Assembly: GCA_001600695.1 (NCBI GenBank) | Contig: BCKQ01000016.1 | Coordinates: 240,001 to 304,000 of the forward strand | Direction: 5' to 3' | Origin: Ascoidea asiatica | Taxonomy: Eukaryota; Ascomycota; Saccharomycetes; Ascoideales; Ascoideaceae | Length of the DNA stretch: 64,000 nucleotides | Part shown: positions 55,666 through 64,000 of the stretch, in pieces | Layout of the letters: each line of letters starts with the position of its first letter | Numbering within the stretch: the first letter of the stretch is position 1 | The notes under the pieces: model-generated | The model's input: only the letters and a program-made list of their open reading frames with translations | The model's database searches: none | Told to the model about the DNA's origin: nothing | Made by a program: the position numbers and the translations under genes

Positions 55666-56910
55666 TTAATTTGAATGCCAGTTAATTTCAGGAGCAGAAG
55701 TTTCAGGTAATTCAGCTATACATTTATAATTAGTAAAATCATTTTTAACAGATTTATTTGATTTAAAAGATTGACCATCGGTATACATTGGATCAAATTG
55801 TCTACCATTTTGTTTTTCAACATTAAAATGTTTTTTAACCATATGAGCAACTAAATTTTGATAATGAACAACACCTCTTTCTTTTAAAGGATGTAAGAAA
55901 CCAGTTGAATAAATACCTTGATTTAAATTTTTTTGTGTTAAAGTACATAAATTATAATCTTCAATTTCAACTTGTTGTAAAAAATCAACAAATTCATCTT
56001 TTTCAATTTTTGGTAAACCTTTTTTAGTATAAATATCATATTGTAAAATAGTATGAGTTGGAGTTATTGGTAAAACTCTAATTGAATACCAAGCAGGAGA
56101 ATAACAATTTATACCATTAGTTGGATATAAATAAACCCATAAACCATCATTTTCACCACCTTTATTTTTTTCTTTTTTAATTTCTTTTGGTTTTTTATCT
56201 TGTTTACCCCAACCAAACCAAGAAGATTCATCATCAGGATCAATTTCAGATTCCATTACAGGAACTTCTTCTTTAACAATTTCAGCATAATGACGACAAT
56301 AATTATTTTTTGGTACAACTTTATAAGTATTCATTTTAAAAGCAACATTTAAACCAGGATGAGCAGTTGGACAATGATAACATTCTTGATAACCATCCAT
56401 TAAAGTTTTCCAATTAAATTTTCCATCTAATTCATAAGACATATAATATTCATAATCTGAAAAATTATATTCATTCATTTCATTTTGTAAACCAGAATAA
56501 AAATCATCAAATGGAATTGGACCTTTAATTGAATTATTAAAATTAATAAAAATTAAACCTTGATCAGTTACAAAAGTATTAATTTTATATAAATTTAATT
56601 TATTTTTTGATAAATCATTTAAAATATCATTAGAATGTTTATGATAAGCTTCAATTTTATTTAAAGAATTTTTAATTAAAAAAAATTGAGTACCCATAAT
56701 ATTAAATAAAAAATATTGATTAATGGAAGTAAATTTACAAATATGAGTTAAATATAACCAACCTTTATTAAAAATTGATCTTTTTTCAAGATCAAAAACA
56801 GCTTTTGAAGTCCACCAAGAAGCAGGTAAAGTATGTTCACCAGGTAATAATTTTTCTTCATCTGTATAAGCAGGAGGTTTGGCGACTAAAGGAGCAACAG
56901 TTGCAGACAT
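55666..56910 (-). CDS. Choline-monooxygenase-like protein lacking the Rieske cluster
   Basis: 414 residues. It aligns end to end with fungal choline monooxygenase-type Rieske oxygenases: LPASWWTSKAVFDLEKRSIFNKGWLYLTH, GTQFFLIKN, QGLIFINF, EYEYYMSYELDGKFNWKTLMDGYQECYHCPTAHPG, then IEDYNLCTLTQKNLNQGIYSTGFLHP. The mononuclear iron site is kept: His179, His184 and Asp318. The N-terminal domain, however, should carry CxH and CxxH ligands of a 2Fe-2S cluster. Here that place reads AYHKHSND then LYKINTF, with about 35 residues missing and no cysteine. Without the cluster, normal electron delivery is impossible, so choline oxidation by the usual route is unlikely. The frame is clean, so the protein is probably maintained for another role. 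A disordered Lys-rich insert is at about 222-255. Confidence 0.8.
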   Translation of the reverse strand: MSATVAPLVAKPPAYTDEEKLLPGEHTLPASWWTSKAVFDLEKRSIFNKGWLYLTHICKFTSINQYFLFNIMGTQFFLIKNSLNKIEAYHKHSNDILNDLSKNKLNLYKINTFVTDQGLIFINFNNSIKGPIPFDDFYSGLQNEMNEYNFSDYEYYMSYELDGKFNWKTLMDGYQECYHCPTAHPGLNVAFKMNTYKVVPKNNYCRHYAEIVKEEVPVMESEIDPDDESSWFGWGKQDKKPKEIKKEKNKGGENDGLWVYLYPTNGINCYSPAWYSIRVLPITPTHTILQYDIYTKKGLPKIEKDEFVDFLQQVEIEDYNLCTLTQKNLNQGIYSTGFLHPLKERGVVHYQNLVAHMVKKHFNVEKQNGRQFDPMYTDGQSFKSNKSVKNDFTNYKCIAELPETSAPEINWHSN

Positions 56911-57586
56911 TTTAATATATAGATTAGTTTGGAATAATAATAATAATTTATAGTGATAATTAATAATTAATAATTAATAATTGATAATAATAATAATAAT
57001 AATATGAAAGAAGTTTAAGAGAATATTATCTTATTGTGAATTTCGAAACTATTTATATCAATGAAATATTCGAATAAAAAGATTATTTTGTATCTTGATC
57101 AAATTCTTAAATTCAATAAATTCTAAATTGGATCTTAATTTCATTTTCAATCTCAAATTCTTATCATTATTGAAGTTTCAATCATACATCAGTTGAAGAT
57201 ACTAAGAAATCTGTCAACTAACACACAAATAAATGAAATTTATTCCATAGTTGTATTGTAATACGATATAAGGATAAGGATTATTTGCTTGCTAAGTTTG
57301 TAAGTAGCTTTATAATCAGCAATGATGTTAAAATAGTTTAATCTAAGTGTACAATGGAATATGTAGATATAGATAGATAGATAGATAGATAGATAGATCA
57401 AAGAAGATAGAACAAACCAGAATTCTAATAACCTAAAATAAACATTCAATTACATGAAATGAGATGCTCAGGGACGAAGAAAGTAAATGGAATAAAGAGG
57501 ATAATAAAAGTAATGAGGATAGCAATGGAGCAATGTGATTTGCCAGAGCAAGAACATGAATAGTATATCAGGAAGACTCGACGAGT

Positions 57587-57910
57587 TTAAGATAAAGGTT
57601 CTTTCTTTCTCTGTGGCAAAGCATTTTTTAAAGCATTTTTTAAAGCTTCTTTTATCAGCTTCCACTGGGCTTCACCTGCGCTGTTTCTTTGCTCCTGCCG
57701 CTTTGGGAAGGAGAAATGGAGGGATCTCCGTGCTGCTCCGTGCGCGGGGGCTGTTTCCTGCGCGCGGAGGTCCTTGCCACCGAGCGGAATTTCCTGCTGT
57801 TGCTGAAGCTGTTGCTGAAACTGCTGTTGCTGAAACTGCTGTTGCTGTTGCTGCTGCTCTTGGAGCCAGTTCTGGTGCTTGGGAAATGGAGTGGAGTTCA
57901 TTTCATTCAT
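57587..57910 (-). CDS. Possible small Gln-rich protein, uncertain
   Basis: An ATG-started frame of 107 residues: MNEMNSTPFPKHQNWLQEQ, a Gln-rich run (about 18-39) from a CAG/CAA tract, then a basic/Ala-rich part ending KNALKNALPQRKKEPLS. I recognise no family. It could be real, but the opposite strand is open too, because CTG-type repeats leave all frames open. Its ATG is only 33 bp from the first ATG of the plus-strand MOCS2B gene, too little for two promoters. Its high GC content sets it apart from all confident genes here. Confidence 0.25.
   Translation of the reverse strand: MNEMNSTPFPKHQNWLQEQQQQQQQFQQQQFQQQLQQQQEIPLGGKDLRAQETAPAHGAARRSLHFSFPKRQEQRNSAGEAQWKLIKEALKNALKNALPQRKKEPLS
57795..57862. 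repeat. CTG/TTG trinucleotide tract
   Basis: Interrupted CTG and TTG triplets with gaa interruptions, inside a GC-rich block just upstream of MOCS2B. If transcribed on the minus strand it encodes Gln. Confidence 0.8.
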
Positions 57911-57943
57911 TCATTCACTTGTTTATTCTCTTTTTAATAATCT

Positions 57944-58540
57944 ATGATACATCTAGAATTTGATTCATTTTATCTAATCAATCCAATGGCAAAAGAAGAA
58001 GTAGAAGTAGAAGTAGAAGTAGAAAAAGAAAAAGAAAAAGAAAAAGAAAAAGAGGTGACTACCTGGTTTGGTCCAAAAGATGACGAAGATATCATAGTCT
58101 CAATCACCAAGAATCCATTAGATATTTTGATTCCTTATGAATTTGTAAAATCTCCAAAAGCTGGTGCAATAATCTCATTTTCTGGAATCACTAGAGATAA
58201 TTTTAATTCAAAACATGTAACAAAATTATCTTATGAAGCTCATATTTCAATGGCTTTAAAATCAATGTATAAAATTGCAAAAGAAACAAAATTAAAATAT
58301 TCAAATTTTAAATCTAAAGATTTTATACATAAAATTTATATATCTCATAGAATTGGTGAAGTTCCAGTAATGGATGAAAGTATTTTAATTACTTTAAGTA
58401 GTTCTCATAGAAATGAAGGTTGGAATTCAGCAATTTCAATTTTAGAAAAAATTAAAGAAAATGTTGAAATTTGGAAAACTGAATTTTATAATGATGGTAC
58501 TTCAAATTGGAAACAAAATGAAAATTCAATTATTCAATAA
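57944..58540 (+). CDS. MOCS2B: Molybdopterin synthase catalytic (large) subunit, MoaE/MOCS2B
   Basis: MoaE/MOCS2B with thiocarboxylated MoaD/MOCS2A inserts sulfur into precursor Z to form molybdopterin. 198 residues from ATG 57944; ATG 57986 (MAKEE) is an alternative. After a Glu/Lys/Val repeat (about 17-35, tandem gaagta and aaagaa units) the MoaE domain runs about 45-190: GAIISFSGITRDNF, LSYEAHISMALKSMYKIAKE, IHKIYISHRIGEVPVMDESILI, SSHRNEGWNSAISILEKIKENVEIWKTEFYNDGTSNWK. The WKTE lysine corresponds to the catalytic region. S. cerevisiae lacks molybdenum cofactor synthesis, so its presence suggests nitrate reductase or another Moco enzyme elsewhere, or a relic. The first 40 codons are GC-richer than the rest, next to a GC-rich block. 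Confidence 0.9.
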   Translation: MIHLEFDSFYLINPMAKEEVEVEVEVEKEKEKEKEKEVTTWFGPKDDEDIIVSITKNPLDILIPYEFVKSPKAGAIISFSGITRDNFNSKHVTKLSYEAHISMALKSMYKIAKETKLKYSNFKSKDFIHKIYISHRIGEVPVMDESILITLSSSHRNEGWNSAISILEKIKENVEIWKTEFYNDGTSNWKQNENSIIQ

Positions 58541-58635
58541 TTAATTTAATTAACTATTCTATTATAATCTATTGTATATTTAAAACCTTAGAATTTATTT
58601 AATCTATTTACATAATTCATTTTATACTTTATTTA

Positions 58636-58690
58636 TTTCACTTTCACTTTCATTTTCATTTTCATTTTCATTTTCATTTTCATTTTCATT
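58636..58690. repeat. TTTTCA hexamer repeat at convergent gene ends
   Basis: About eight copies of TTTTCA between the MOCS2B stop and the bL27m stop; it overlaps the last codons of the bL27m gene, so its length could alter that C-terminus. Confidence 0.85.
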
Positions 58691-59942
58691 TTTTTTTATA
58701 TAAAAATGCTTCTTTGGTTCTAATGATTGAATCAACTTTACCAATTTCAGAATTCCAACGTTTAATAGTAACTGTATTTTTAATTTCTTTACCATTACTT
58801 TTACTTTTACTTTTAGATTCTTTATCTACAGGTTCTATAACTGCAATTGTTTCTGGTAAAACACTTTTAAGATATTTTCTTTTAAAACTAACTTGATCTC
58901 TTTTTGTTAAAAATGGTTGAGAAATTAATTCTAAAATTTCATTTTTAATATTTTTTTTAAGAACATTATTAAAACTTAATTCTTTTAATTTTAAAATTAT
59001 TTCATTTCTTTTAATAGATTTTTCTTCATCTGAAATTTTTAAATATAAATTAAATTTTGAATCAAAATCAATTTTATTATCAATTAATTTAATAATTTTA
59101 TTAATATAATTTTTTTTAAATTTTAAAAATTCTTCTTCATTAATTTCTTTTCTAATTAATTTTAAATTAATTTCTGAAATTTGATTAAATGTTGCAAAAT
59201 CTTGTGATTCATTTAATTTATATCCATTTTTAAGAAATCTTGAAATTAATAAAATTCTTTCAATTGAATAATTTATATCTTCTTCATTTTTAATCATTTC
59301 TAAATATTCTTCATCTTTTAGTAATAATTTATTTAATTGAATTTTATATTTATTTCTTGTTTCAATATTTTTTTTTTTTCTATCTTCTAAATTTTTTTCA
59401 ATTTCATTTTTATTTAAAAATTCTTTTCTAGAAATATGCTCTTTTTCTCTTTTAATTTCTTCACTTTCTTCTAATAATATACCTCCAAATCTTCTAATTC
59501 TTGGTGACCAATGATTTGTAGGTAATCTTAAATCTTCTTTTAAAGCGACTCCAATAAATTTTCTTTTTGGATGAAATGGATCAAGATAATAACGTACAAA
59601 TCCTGGTTCTAATGCAAATATTGTATGATCTTTTCCAATTCCAACATTTTCACCAGGGTAAAATTTTGTACCTCTTTGTCTAATAATTATTTGTCCAATT
59701 TTAACTTCTTGACCTTCAAATTTCTTGGATCCAAGTCTTCTACCTGCTGAATCTCTCATACTTGTTCTACCACCTGCTGATTTTTTAGCTGATGTACGTA
59801 CTTGAATTGAATTTAAAACATTATTTTTATTAATTATTTCATAATTTTTTAATGAACTTCTTAATGGACTTAAGGTTTTAAGAACTATTGATGAATTATT
59901 TTTAAGAACATTTATAGAAGTCTTAAGATTAAAAACAGACAT
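58686..59942 (-). CDS. MRP7: Mitochondrial ribosomal protein bL27m
   Basis: Component of the mitochondrial large ribosomal subunit. 418 residues, near the S. cerevisiae Mrp7 length (371). The first 50 residues are basic, Ser/Asn-rich without acidic runs and fit a mitochondrial presequence. The bL27 core (about 51-125) is [75 protein letters not shown]. After it comes a yeast-specific helical extension of about 290 residues with [18 protein letters not shown] near the end. ATG at 59940-59942. It shares a divergent promoter with ARP6 copy B; arm B begins at 60106, about 165 bp upstream of this gene. Confidence 0.92.
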   Translation of the reverse strand: MSVFNLKTSINVLKNNSSIVLKTLSPLRSSLKNYEIINKNNVLNSIQVRTSAKKSAGGRTSMRDSAGRRLGSKKFEGQEVKIGQIIIRQRGTKFYPGENVGIGKDHTIFALEPGFVRYYLDPFHPKRKFIGVALKEDLRLPTNHWSPRIRRFGGILLEESEEIKREKEHISRKEFLNKNEIEKNLEDRKKKNIETRNKYKIQLNKLLLKDEEYLEMIKNEEDINYSIERILLISRFLKNGYKLNESQDFATFNQISEINLKLIRKEINEEEFLKFKKNYINKIIKLIDNKIDFDSKFNLYLKISDEEKSIKRNEIILKLKELSFNNVLKKNIKNEILELISQPFLTKRDQVSFKRKYLKSVLPETIAVIEPVDKESKSKSKSNGKEIKNTVTIKRWNSEIGKVDSIIRTKEAFLYKKK

Positions 59943-60398
59943 TATTAAAATATTACGTTGATATTATATTCTGATATAAAAGTAATAGAAAATGAAGTAA
60001 TATATTATTTCAACTACTTTCTCAAACTGTTTTATTAACTTCTTGGTCGTTATTTGTTCTTTGTTATTTGTTATTTTCTTGAAATGATTTTTTTATGGAA
60101 AAATTTATAATTAAAAAAAGCATTAACTGCACGTGAACTTGTTAAAGAACTGCAACAATACAAACTATTTAAATGTTTATTGAACTTTTAACACCCTTCT
60201 CATATAGCACATTTTAGACGCCCAAACACTTTTCACTGAATTTGAGTGAATTTAATATTAGCGCTATTCAATCAATAAATCAATAAATAAATAAATCAAT
60301 AAATTTAACCAGTAATTTGATCAATAAAATAATAGAAACTGAGTAATGAAATATATCAATCAATGAATAGTAGTTGGTAAAATATGTCATCCTAAGTC
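59943..60398. other. Divergent promoter region MRP7/ARP6 copy B
   Basis: 0.46 kb. 60106-60398 is identical by eye to the ARP6 copy A promoter, including a CACGTG E-box (60132-60137). 59943-60105 is unique to this locus. Confidence 0.7.
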
Positions 60399-61688
60399 AT
60401 GTCCAGAACCTTGATCATCGATAATGGTTCATATGAAATCAAATTAGATTACTTTAAGCATCAGAATCAAATTGAGAAATCTCCAATTCCAAAGATTTTA
60501 CCAAATACAATTGTTCAAACAAAAGATAAAAGACTATTACTAGGTAAGCCAATTGATGATATCAATGATTTTTCAGGATTAACCTTCAAAAGACCATTTG
60601 AAAAGAATAATTTAGTGTCGTGGGAATTGGAAAAATTAATTTGGGATTATTCTTTCAATTCAATTGATTTTGGTTTATTCTTAGATCCTCATGATACGAA
60701 TTTAATTGTATCTGAGAGTTTATTCACTTTACCTAAACTTTCAACAAACTTAGATCAAATTGTTTTTGAAGAATATGGATTTAAGAATTATTACAAAGCT
60801 CCAGTTTCTTCTTTTATTCCATTTAATTATAAGAATAATAATCGATTATTACATAACAATACCTGCATTAATACCTACAATAATACAAGTAATAATACTG
60901 ATTACAATGATTATCAATTAATCATTGATTCTGGTTTTGATTCAACTTATGTGATTCCAATGATTTATGGTTGTATATTTTGGGAAGGTGTTAAGAAACT
61001 AGATATTGCTGGAAGAATTTTGTCAGGTTATTTAAGAGAATTAATTTCTTTTAGATATTATAATGTTACAGATGAAACAGTTTTGGTAAATAAAATTAAA
61101 GAAAATGTTTGTTTTATTTCAAAGGATTATAATCATTCAATCACAGATAATTCATTATCTGTTGAGTTTGCTTTACCTGATTTTAAATATTCTAATAAAG
61201 GATTTTTAATCAATGATGAATTATTGAAAGAAAAAAATATAGATAAAAAAGATTTACAAATTTTAAAATTAAAAGATGAAAGGTTCTCAATACCAGAAAT
61301 TTTATTTGATCCAAATATTTGTGGTATAAAAAATAGATCTGGTTTAACAAATTTAATTTTTGAATCAATAAATTCCACACCTGAATTAATTAGACCTTTA
61401 TTAGTTAGTAATATAATTTTAATTGGAGGAAATTTCAAATTATCTGGTGCAAAAGAAAGAATTTTAAAAGAATTAAATCAAATATTACCAATTGATTGGG
61501 AAATACGAGTTGGAATATCTGAAGATCCTCAAATTTATGGATGGCAAAGTATGAATGAATTATGTAAGAATAAAGATTTAATGAAAAAAGTTTATATAAG
61601 TAAAGAAGAATATGATGAAAAAGGTTCTCAATATTTACAATCAAAATTTGGATTTAAAATATCAACTAAATATCAAGTGAAAGTTTAA
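60399..61688 (+). CDS. ARP6: Arp6 actin-related protein, copy B
   Basis: Same SWR1-complex actin-related protein as 32598-33887, here without ambiguous bases. 429 residues from ATG 60399. At the four sites undefined in copy A it reads G/A as expected for a full-length protein (IEKSPIPKIL, GLTFKRPF). Replacements against copy A: Lys for Met in NYKNNNRL, Ile for Ser in TCINTYN, Lys for Glu in CKNKDL, Ser for Asn in YISKEEY, and Ile and Thr for Met and Asn in the last block (FKISTKYQVKV). All lie outside the motifs used to recognise Arp6. It sits in a typical gene context (divergent from MRP7), but which copy is ancestral cannot be told from the sequence. Two full ARP6 genes in one genome would be unusual. 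Confidence 0.95.
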   Translation: MSRTLIIDNGSYEIKLDYFKHQNQIEKSPIPKILPNTIVQTKDKRLLLGKPIDDINDFSGLTFKRPFEKNNLVSWELEKLIWDYSFNSIDFGLFLDPHDTNLIVSESLFTLPKLSTNLDQIVFEEYGFKNYYKAPVSSFIPFNYKNNNRLLHNNTCINTYNNTSNNTDYNDYQLIIDSGFDSTYVIPMIYGCIFWEGVKKLDIAGRILSGYLRELISFRYYNVTDETVLVNKIKENVCFISKDYNHSITDNSLSVEFALPDFKYSNKGFLINDELLKEKNIDKKDLQILKLKDERFSIPEILFDPNICGIKNRSGLTNLIFESINSTPELIRPLLVSNIILIGGNFKLSGAKERILKELNQILPIDWEIRVGISEDPQIYGWQSMNELCKNKDLMKKVYISKEEYDEKGSQYLQSKFGFKISTKYQVKV

Positions 61689-61983
61689 CTTCAAAGAATT
61701 TATTAAGTTATATTTTCTACAATTTTAATTTTAATTTTTCTATTGAAAAAAAACAATTAATAAATACCGATTTATCAATGAATAATTTTACAGAATCGAG
61801 ACTATTATTATTGTTTCCCTTCAAATAATACATATATTTTAATATGCTATAGAACTAAGAAATAGAAAGGAAATATAAAGGAAATAAGAAGAAATAAGAA
61901 ATAAAAAGAAATAGAAGAAATAAGAAGAAATAAGAAATAAGAAGAAATAGAAGAAATAAGAAGAAATAAGGTGAAAAAAAAAA
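61689..61983. other. Convergent 3' region ARP6 copy B/Mug135-like gene
   Basis: About 0.3 kb. The first 170 bp match the arm A flank at about 95%. The rest is a purine microsatellite of gaaataa/agaaat units (61857-61975), roughly twice as long as in arm A. Confidence 0.8.
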
Positions 61984-62718
61984 TTAAAAGAATATATCCA
62001 CATTAATACCAAGGAATTTTAAAATGGCATACTGTTTTTGAATTTTGGTTTGATTTTGTTCAATTGGAATTTCATAAAATTCAATTAATGAATTTAATTT
62101 TGTTAAAGAATAACCTTGTAAGGTAGTTATATTTTCTGGAATTAAAGGATTTTCTTGGCTAATTGGTGTAATTTTAGTAGTGAGTTTTCTGATCATGGAG
62201 TTTTTTAAGACAACATTAATCATTTTAAACTCTTCTTTTAATTCATTTTTTAATTCCAAATTTTTTTGATTAATATGATGTGTTAAGGTGGTTTCCAATA
62301 TATTGATCTTTTGGTCCATTTGATTCATTTGAGTCATTAAGGTTGTTTCCATTTCTTTAATTGAATTTTTTGATTCCCTAAGCAACCTAATTATTTCATC
62401 AGAATTATCTGAGAAATTTTTTTGAAAAGATTTAGAATTTTGTATTTGTTTCTCAAACTTAATGTTATCAATGAAAGCTTTTGCGTCTATTATTTCTTTA
62501 GCGTCTGCTTGGAAATAAGCTAACCCATGAAGATAGTTTTCAGCAGTGTTTATATCCTTTTCTTGTACCTTGCCAATTATATTATTTGGAACCCTAATAT
62601 TTGCTGTATTTTTAGGATATTTTAATTCTACTTCTAAACCTTCAGTTGAAGTAGAATTACTTGAAGAAGTCATCATGTCTGAATCAACATTTTCTGAATT
62701 ACTAGGTGGAGAATCCAT
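61984..62718 (-). CDS. Coiled-coil protein with Mug135-like C-terminal domain
   Basis: 244 residues from ATG 62716-62718. The first 35 are Ser/Asn-rich and acidic. A middle part (ELKYPKNTANIRVPNNIIGKV, NYLHGLAYFQADAKEIIDAKAFID) is followed by a long coiled coil (about 95-170; Leu/Ile heptads with TTLMTQMNQMDQKINILETTL). A C-terminal block follows: VLKNSMIRKLTTKITPI, then LQGYSLTKLNSLIEFYEIPIEQNQTKIQKQYAILKFLGI. Coiled coil plus an NS..PI..L..FLG block resembles the Mug135-like family of fungal proteins of unknown function; I am not sure of this. A decayed paralog lies in the corresponding place beside ARP6 copy A. The pair, each tail-to-tail with an ARP6 copy, suggests an old duplication. Confidence 0.6.
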   Translation of the reverse strand: MDSPPSNSENVDSDMMTSSSNSTSTEGLEVELKYPKNTANIRVPNNIIGKVQEKDINTAENYLHGLAYFQADAKEIIDAKAFIDNIKFEKQIQNSKSFQKNFSDNSDEIIRLLRESKNSIKEMETTLMTQMNQMDQKINILETTLTHHINQKNLELKNELKEEFKMINVVLKNSMIRKLTTKITPISQENPLIPENITTLQGYSLTKLNSLIEFYEIPIEQNQTKIQKQYAILKFLGINVDIFF

Positions 62719-64000
62719 GATATATTAGTATGATCAAAATAATATGAGAATTAATTGGATAAAAATAATAAGGTGAAAATAATATGATAAAGAATTGGTT
62801 AATATAAGATGATGTTAAAAATAAAAATACAATTTGAATATTCAGATATATCAGGATTTCGAAATATTTGAATACAATTTAATAATAAAAAACATGAAAC
62901 AAATAAATATAAATATATGAATATATTATAGCAATGTTGGACTCTATTTGTTGGATTTCCACCACAAGATTCACGGGTGTTTTAGTTAATCAAGGATTAA
63001 GAAAGGCAAGCAAATAACTAAATAAATGAAAACACAAATGAAGATTTGAATTTTTGAGTAAATGAAGAAATAAGTATGGATAGATAAATGGATTGGGAGA
63101 TACACAAAGCTACATTTAGATAGAGAAAGCTGGATATAGAAATAATGACCAGGTAATAATGTTTCTTTTTTAGAACAAGAAAAAGATTTGTCCAGTCGTT
63201 TCATAATCTCTAGATCCTGTTCTGCAAAACAGTTCAAACCTTTGAATTTCAATATTCTCAAAAATCTAAACTTTTATTACCAGATTTTGGGGAATTTCAG
63301 GATACTCGAGAAAATGAAATTAAAATGGGAATCTTTGGTGACTGCTTGGTTTTAAAAATAGCAATAATAACAATGATACATTGTTCAATATCTTTAAATC
63401 AATTAAATCAGATGATTTAGTAAGCAAAAAGATCTTATTTAAATTTTATTTATTCATGAATTAATTTCGTTATTTATATATTTATTTATTTATGAATTAA
63501 TTAATTAATTTATTTATTTATTTATTTATTAATCCTTCGTAATTTCTATATTGCTATTAGAATTAGAATTAGTATTTTTGTGGTTTGACACCAGTTACTA
63601 TCACGTGATTAAAATGGTGTAAAAATTACTGTATGAAACCAGGGTTGGGAGTACAAGGCTAAGTACTTCAAAGTATTTGATTTCAATCAATGAGATGAAA
63701 CAAATGGTTCTTTTATATCTAAAAAAAGTAGAGGTTCTTTTATTTCGATGAAAAAAATAAAGTCTCTTAAGGTGAATTATTTCAAATAACTTCAACCATG
63801 TTTTTTTTTTTTTTGGAATAATCATAGAGTTTTAGTGGTGCTTTAAATATAACAAATAGTTTCTCGGGGACAAAAATATATGTTTCGGAACAAATTAGGT
63901 ATTCTGCGGATAAAATATATAATTTAAATAACCATCAATTTTTTATATTTTATTATATTTTATTATATCTTTGTAAAATACTTAATATATTTTTGTTGGA
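62719..64000. other. Gene-free right end of window
   Basis: 1.28 kb, AT-rich. Contains TTTA tetramers (63475-63535) and a T run (63800-63814). Frames at 62986-63261 and 63601-63825 have no recognisable motifs. TGTTGGA occurs near 62936, 62952 and at the window end, but no LTR structure could be built. Confidence 0.5.

Larger units (their letters stand above)
56911..57943. other. Promoter regions between the oxygenase-like gene and MOCS2B
   Basis: 1.0 kb. AAT units lie beside the oxygenase start (56936-57003). A GATA tetramer repeat occupies about 57366-57398. From about 57600 to 57900 is the most GC-rich block of the window, ending in a CTG/TTG trinucleotide tract (57795-57862). A possible small gene lies in that block and is listed separately. 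Confidence 0.6.
60106..61983. repeat. Inverted repeat arm B (ARP6 with promoter)
   Basis: Reverse complement of 32357-34180. It is about 54 bp longer, because a GAAATAA-type microsatellite is expanded here (about 61857-61975 versus about 32362-32425 in arm A). It ends at the 3' end of the intact Mug135-like gene. Confidence 0.95.

Noticed and set aside
57240-57449. 69-codon frame over the GATA repeat
   Set aside because: Ile/Tyr/Leu/Ser repeats are translated from the tetramer; no ortholog-like features.
62934-64000. TGTTGGA motifs resembling Ty1-type LTR starts
   Set aside because: No matching LTR end, target-site duplication, primer-binding site or second copy could be found.

Overview
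The window is a chromosome segment of a budding yeast (Saccharomycotina). It is very AT-rich, gene-dense and poor in introns. Ortholog-grade proteins found only in this lineage are present: MDM12, NUM1, BUD3, FIG1, MNN4, HRB1/GBP2 and yeast-type SGF29 and SRP101. The one clear intron-bearing gene uses GTATGT donors and TACTAAC/TGCTAAC branch points. Asparagine tracts written as AAT repeats interrupt many unrelated proteins. Leucine is mostly TTA and CTG is rare, so whether CUG is reassigned cannot be settled from this sequence. The genus is not identifiable with confidence.

Left part (1-21 kb): the 3' end of a Ser/Thr-rich GPI-anchored wall protein; MDM12 (-) and NUM1 (+) sharing a divergent promoter; MAK11 (+); a RAI1/DXO-family protein that has lost its catalytic residues (+); a DUF4246 gene broken by a shift in a T run (+); a DNAJC9-like J protein (-); pyruvate decarboxylase (+); and a UPF0357/DUF2015 membrane protein (-).

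Middle (21-47 kb): a tRNA-Gly(GCC) gene (-); a very large Asn-rich regulator with two separate Zn2Cys6 clusters (-); UBP6 (-) and SRP101 (+) sharing a GC-rich divergent promoter; a decayed Mug135-like gene (+); ARP6 copy A (-); BUD3 (-); and a MNN4-like LicD protein (+).

Right part (47-64 kb): URA5 (+), HRB1/GBP2 with two introns (-), FIG1 (-), SGF29 (+), a choline-monooxygenase-like protein without a Rieske cluster (-), molybdopterin synthase large subunit MoaE/MOCS2B (+), mitochondrial ribosomal protein bL27m (-), ARP6 copy B (+) and an intact Mug135-like gene (-). The last 1.3 kb has no recognisable gene.

The most striking structure is a pair of inverted arms of about 1.8 kb (32357-34180 and 60106-61983). 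Each holds a complete ARP6 gene plus promoter, and they bracket about 25.9 kb. They are identical by eye over the 293 bp of promoter, nearly identical in the gene, and lose identity abruptly at the neighbouring Mug135-like genes. Four ambiguous bases lie in copy A. Other leads are two degenerate enzymes (the Rieske-less oxygenase and the DXO pseudoenzyme), an in-frame U UUU UUU slippery site at the DUF4246 break, and GC-rich islands at promoters in an otherwise AT-rich sequence. The genes are mostly ordinary housekeeping and cell-surface genes; I see no operon-like system.
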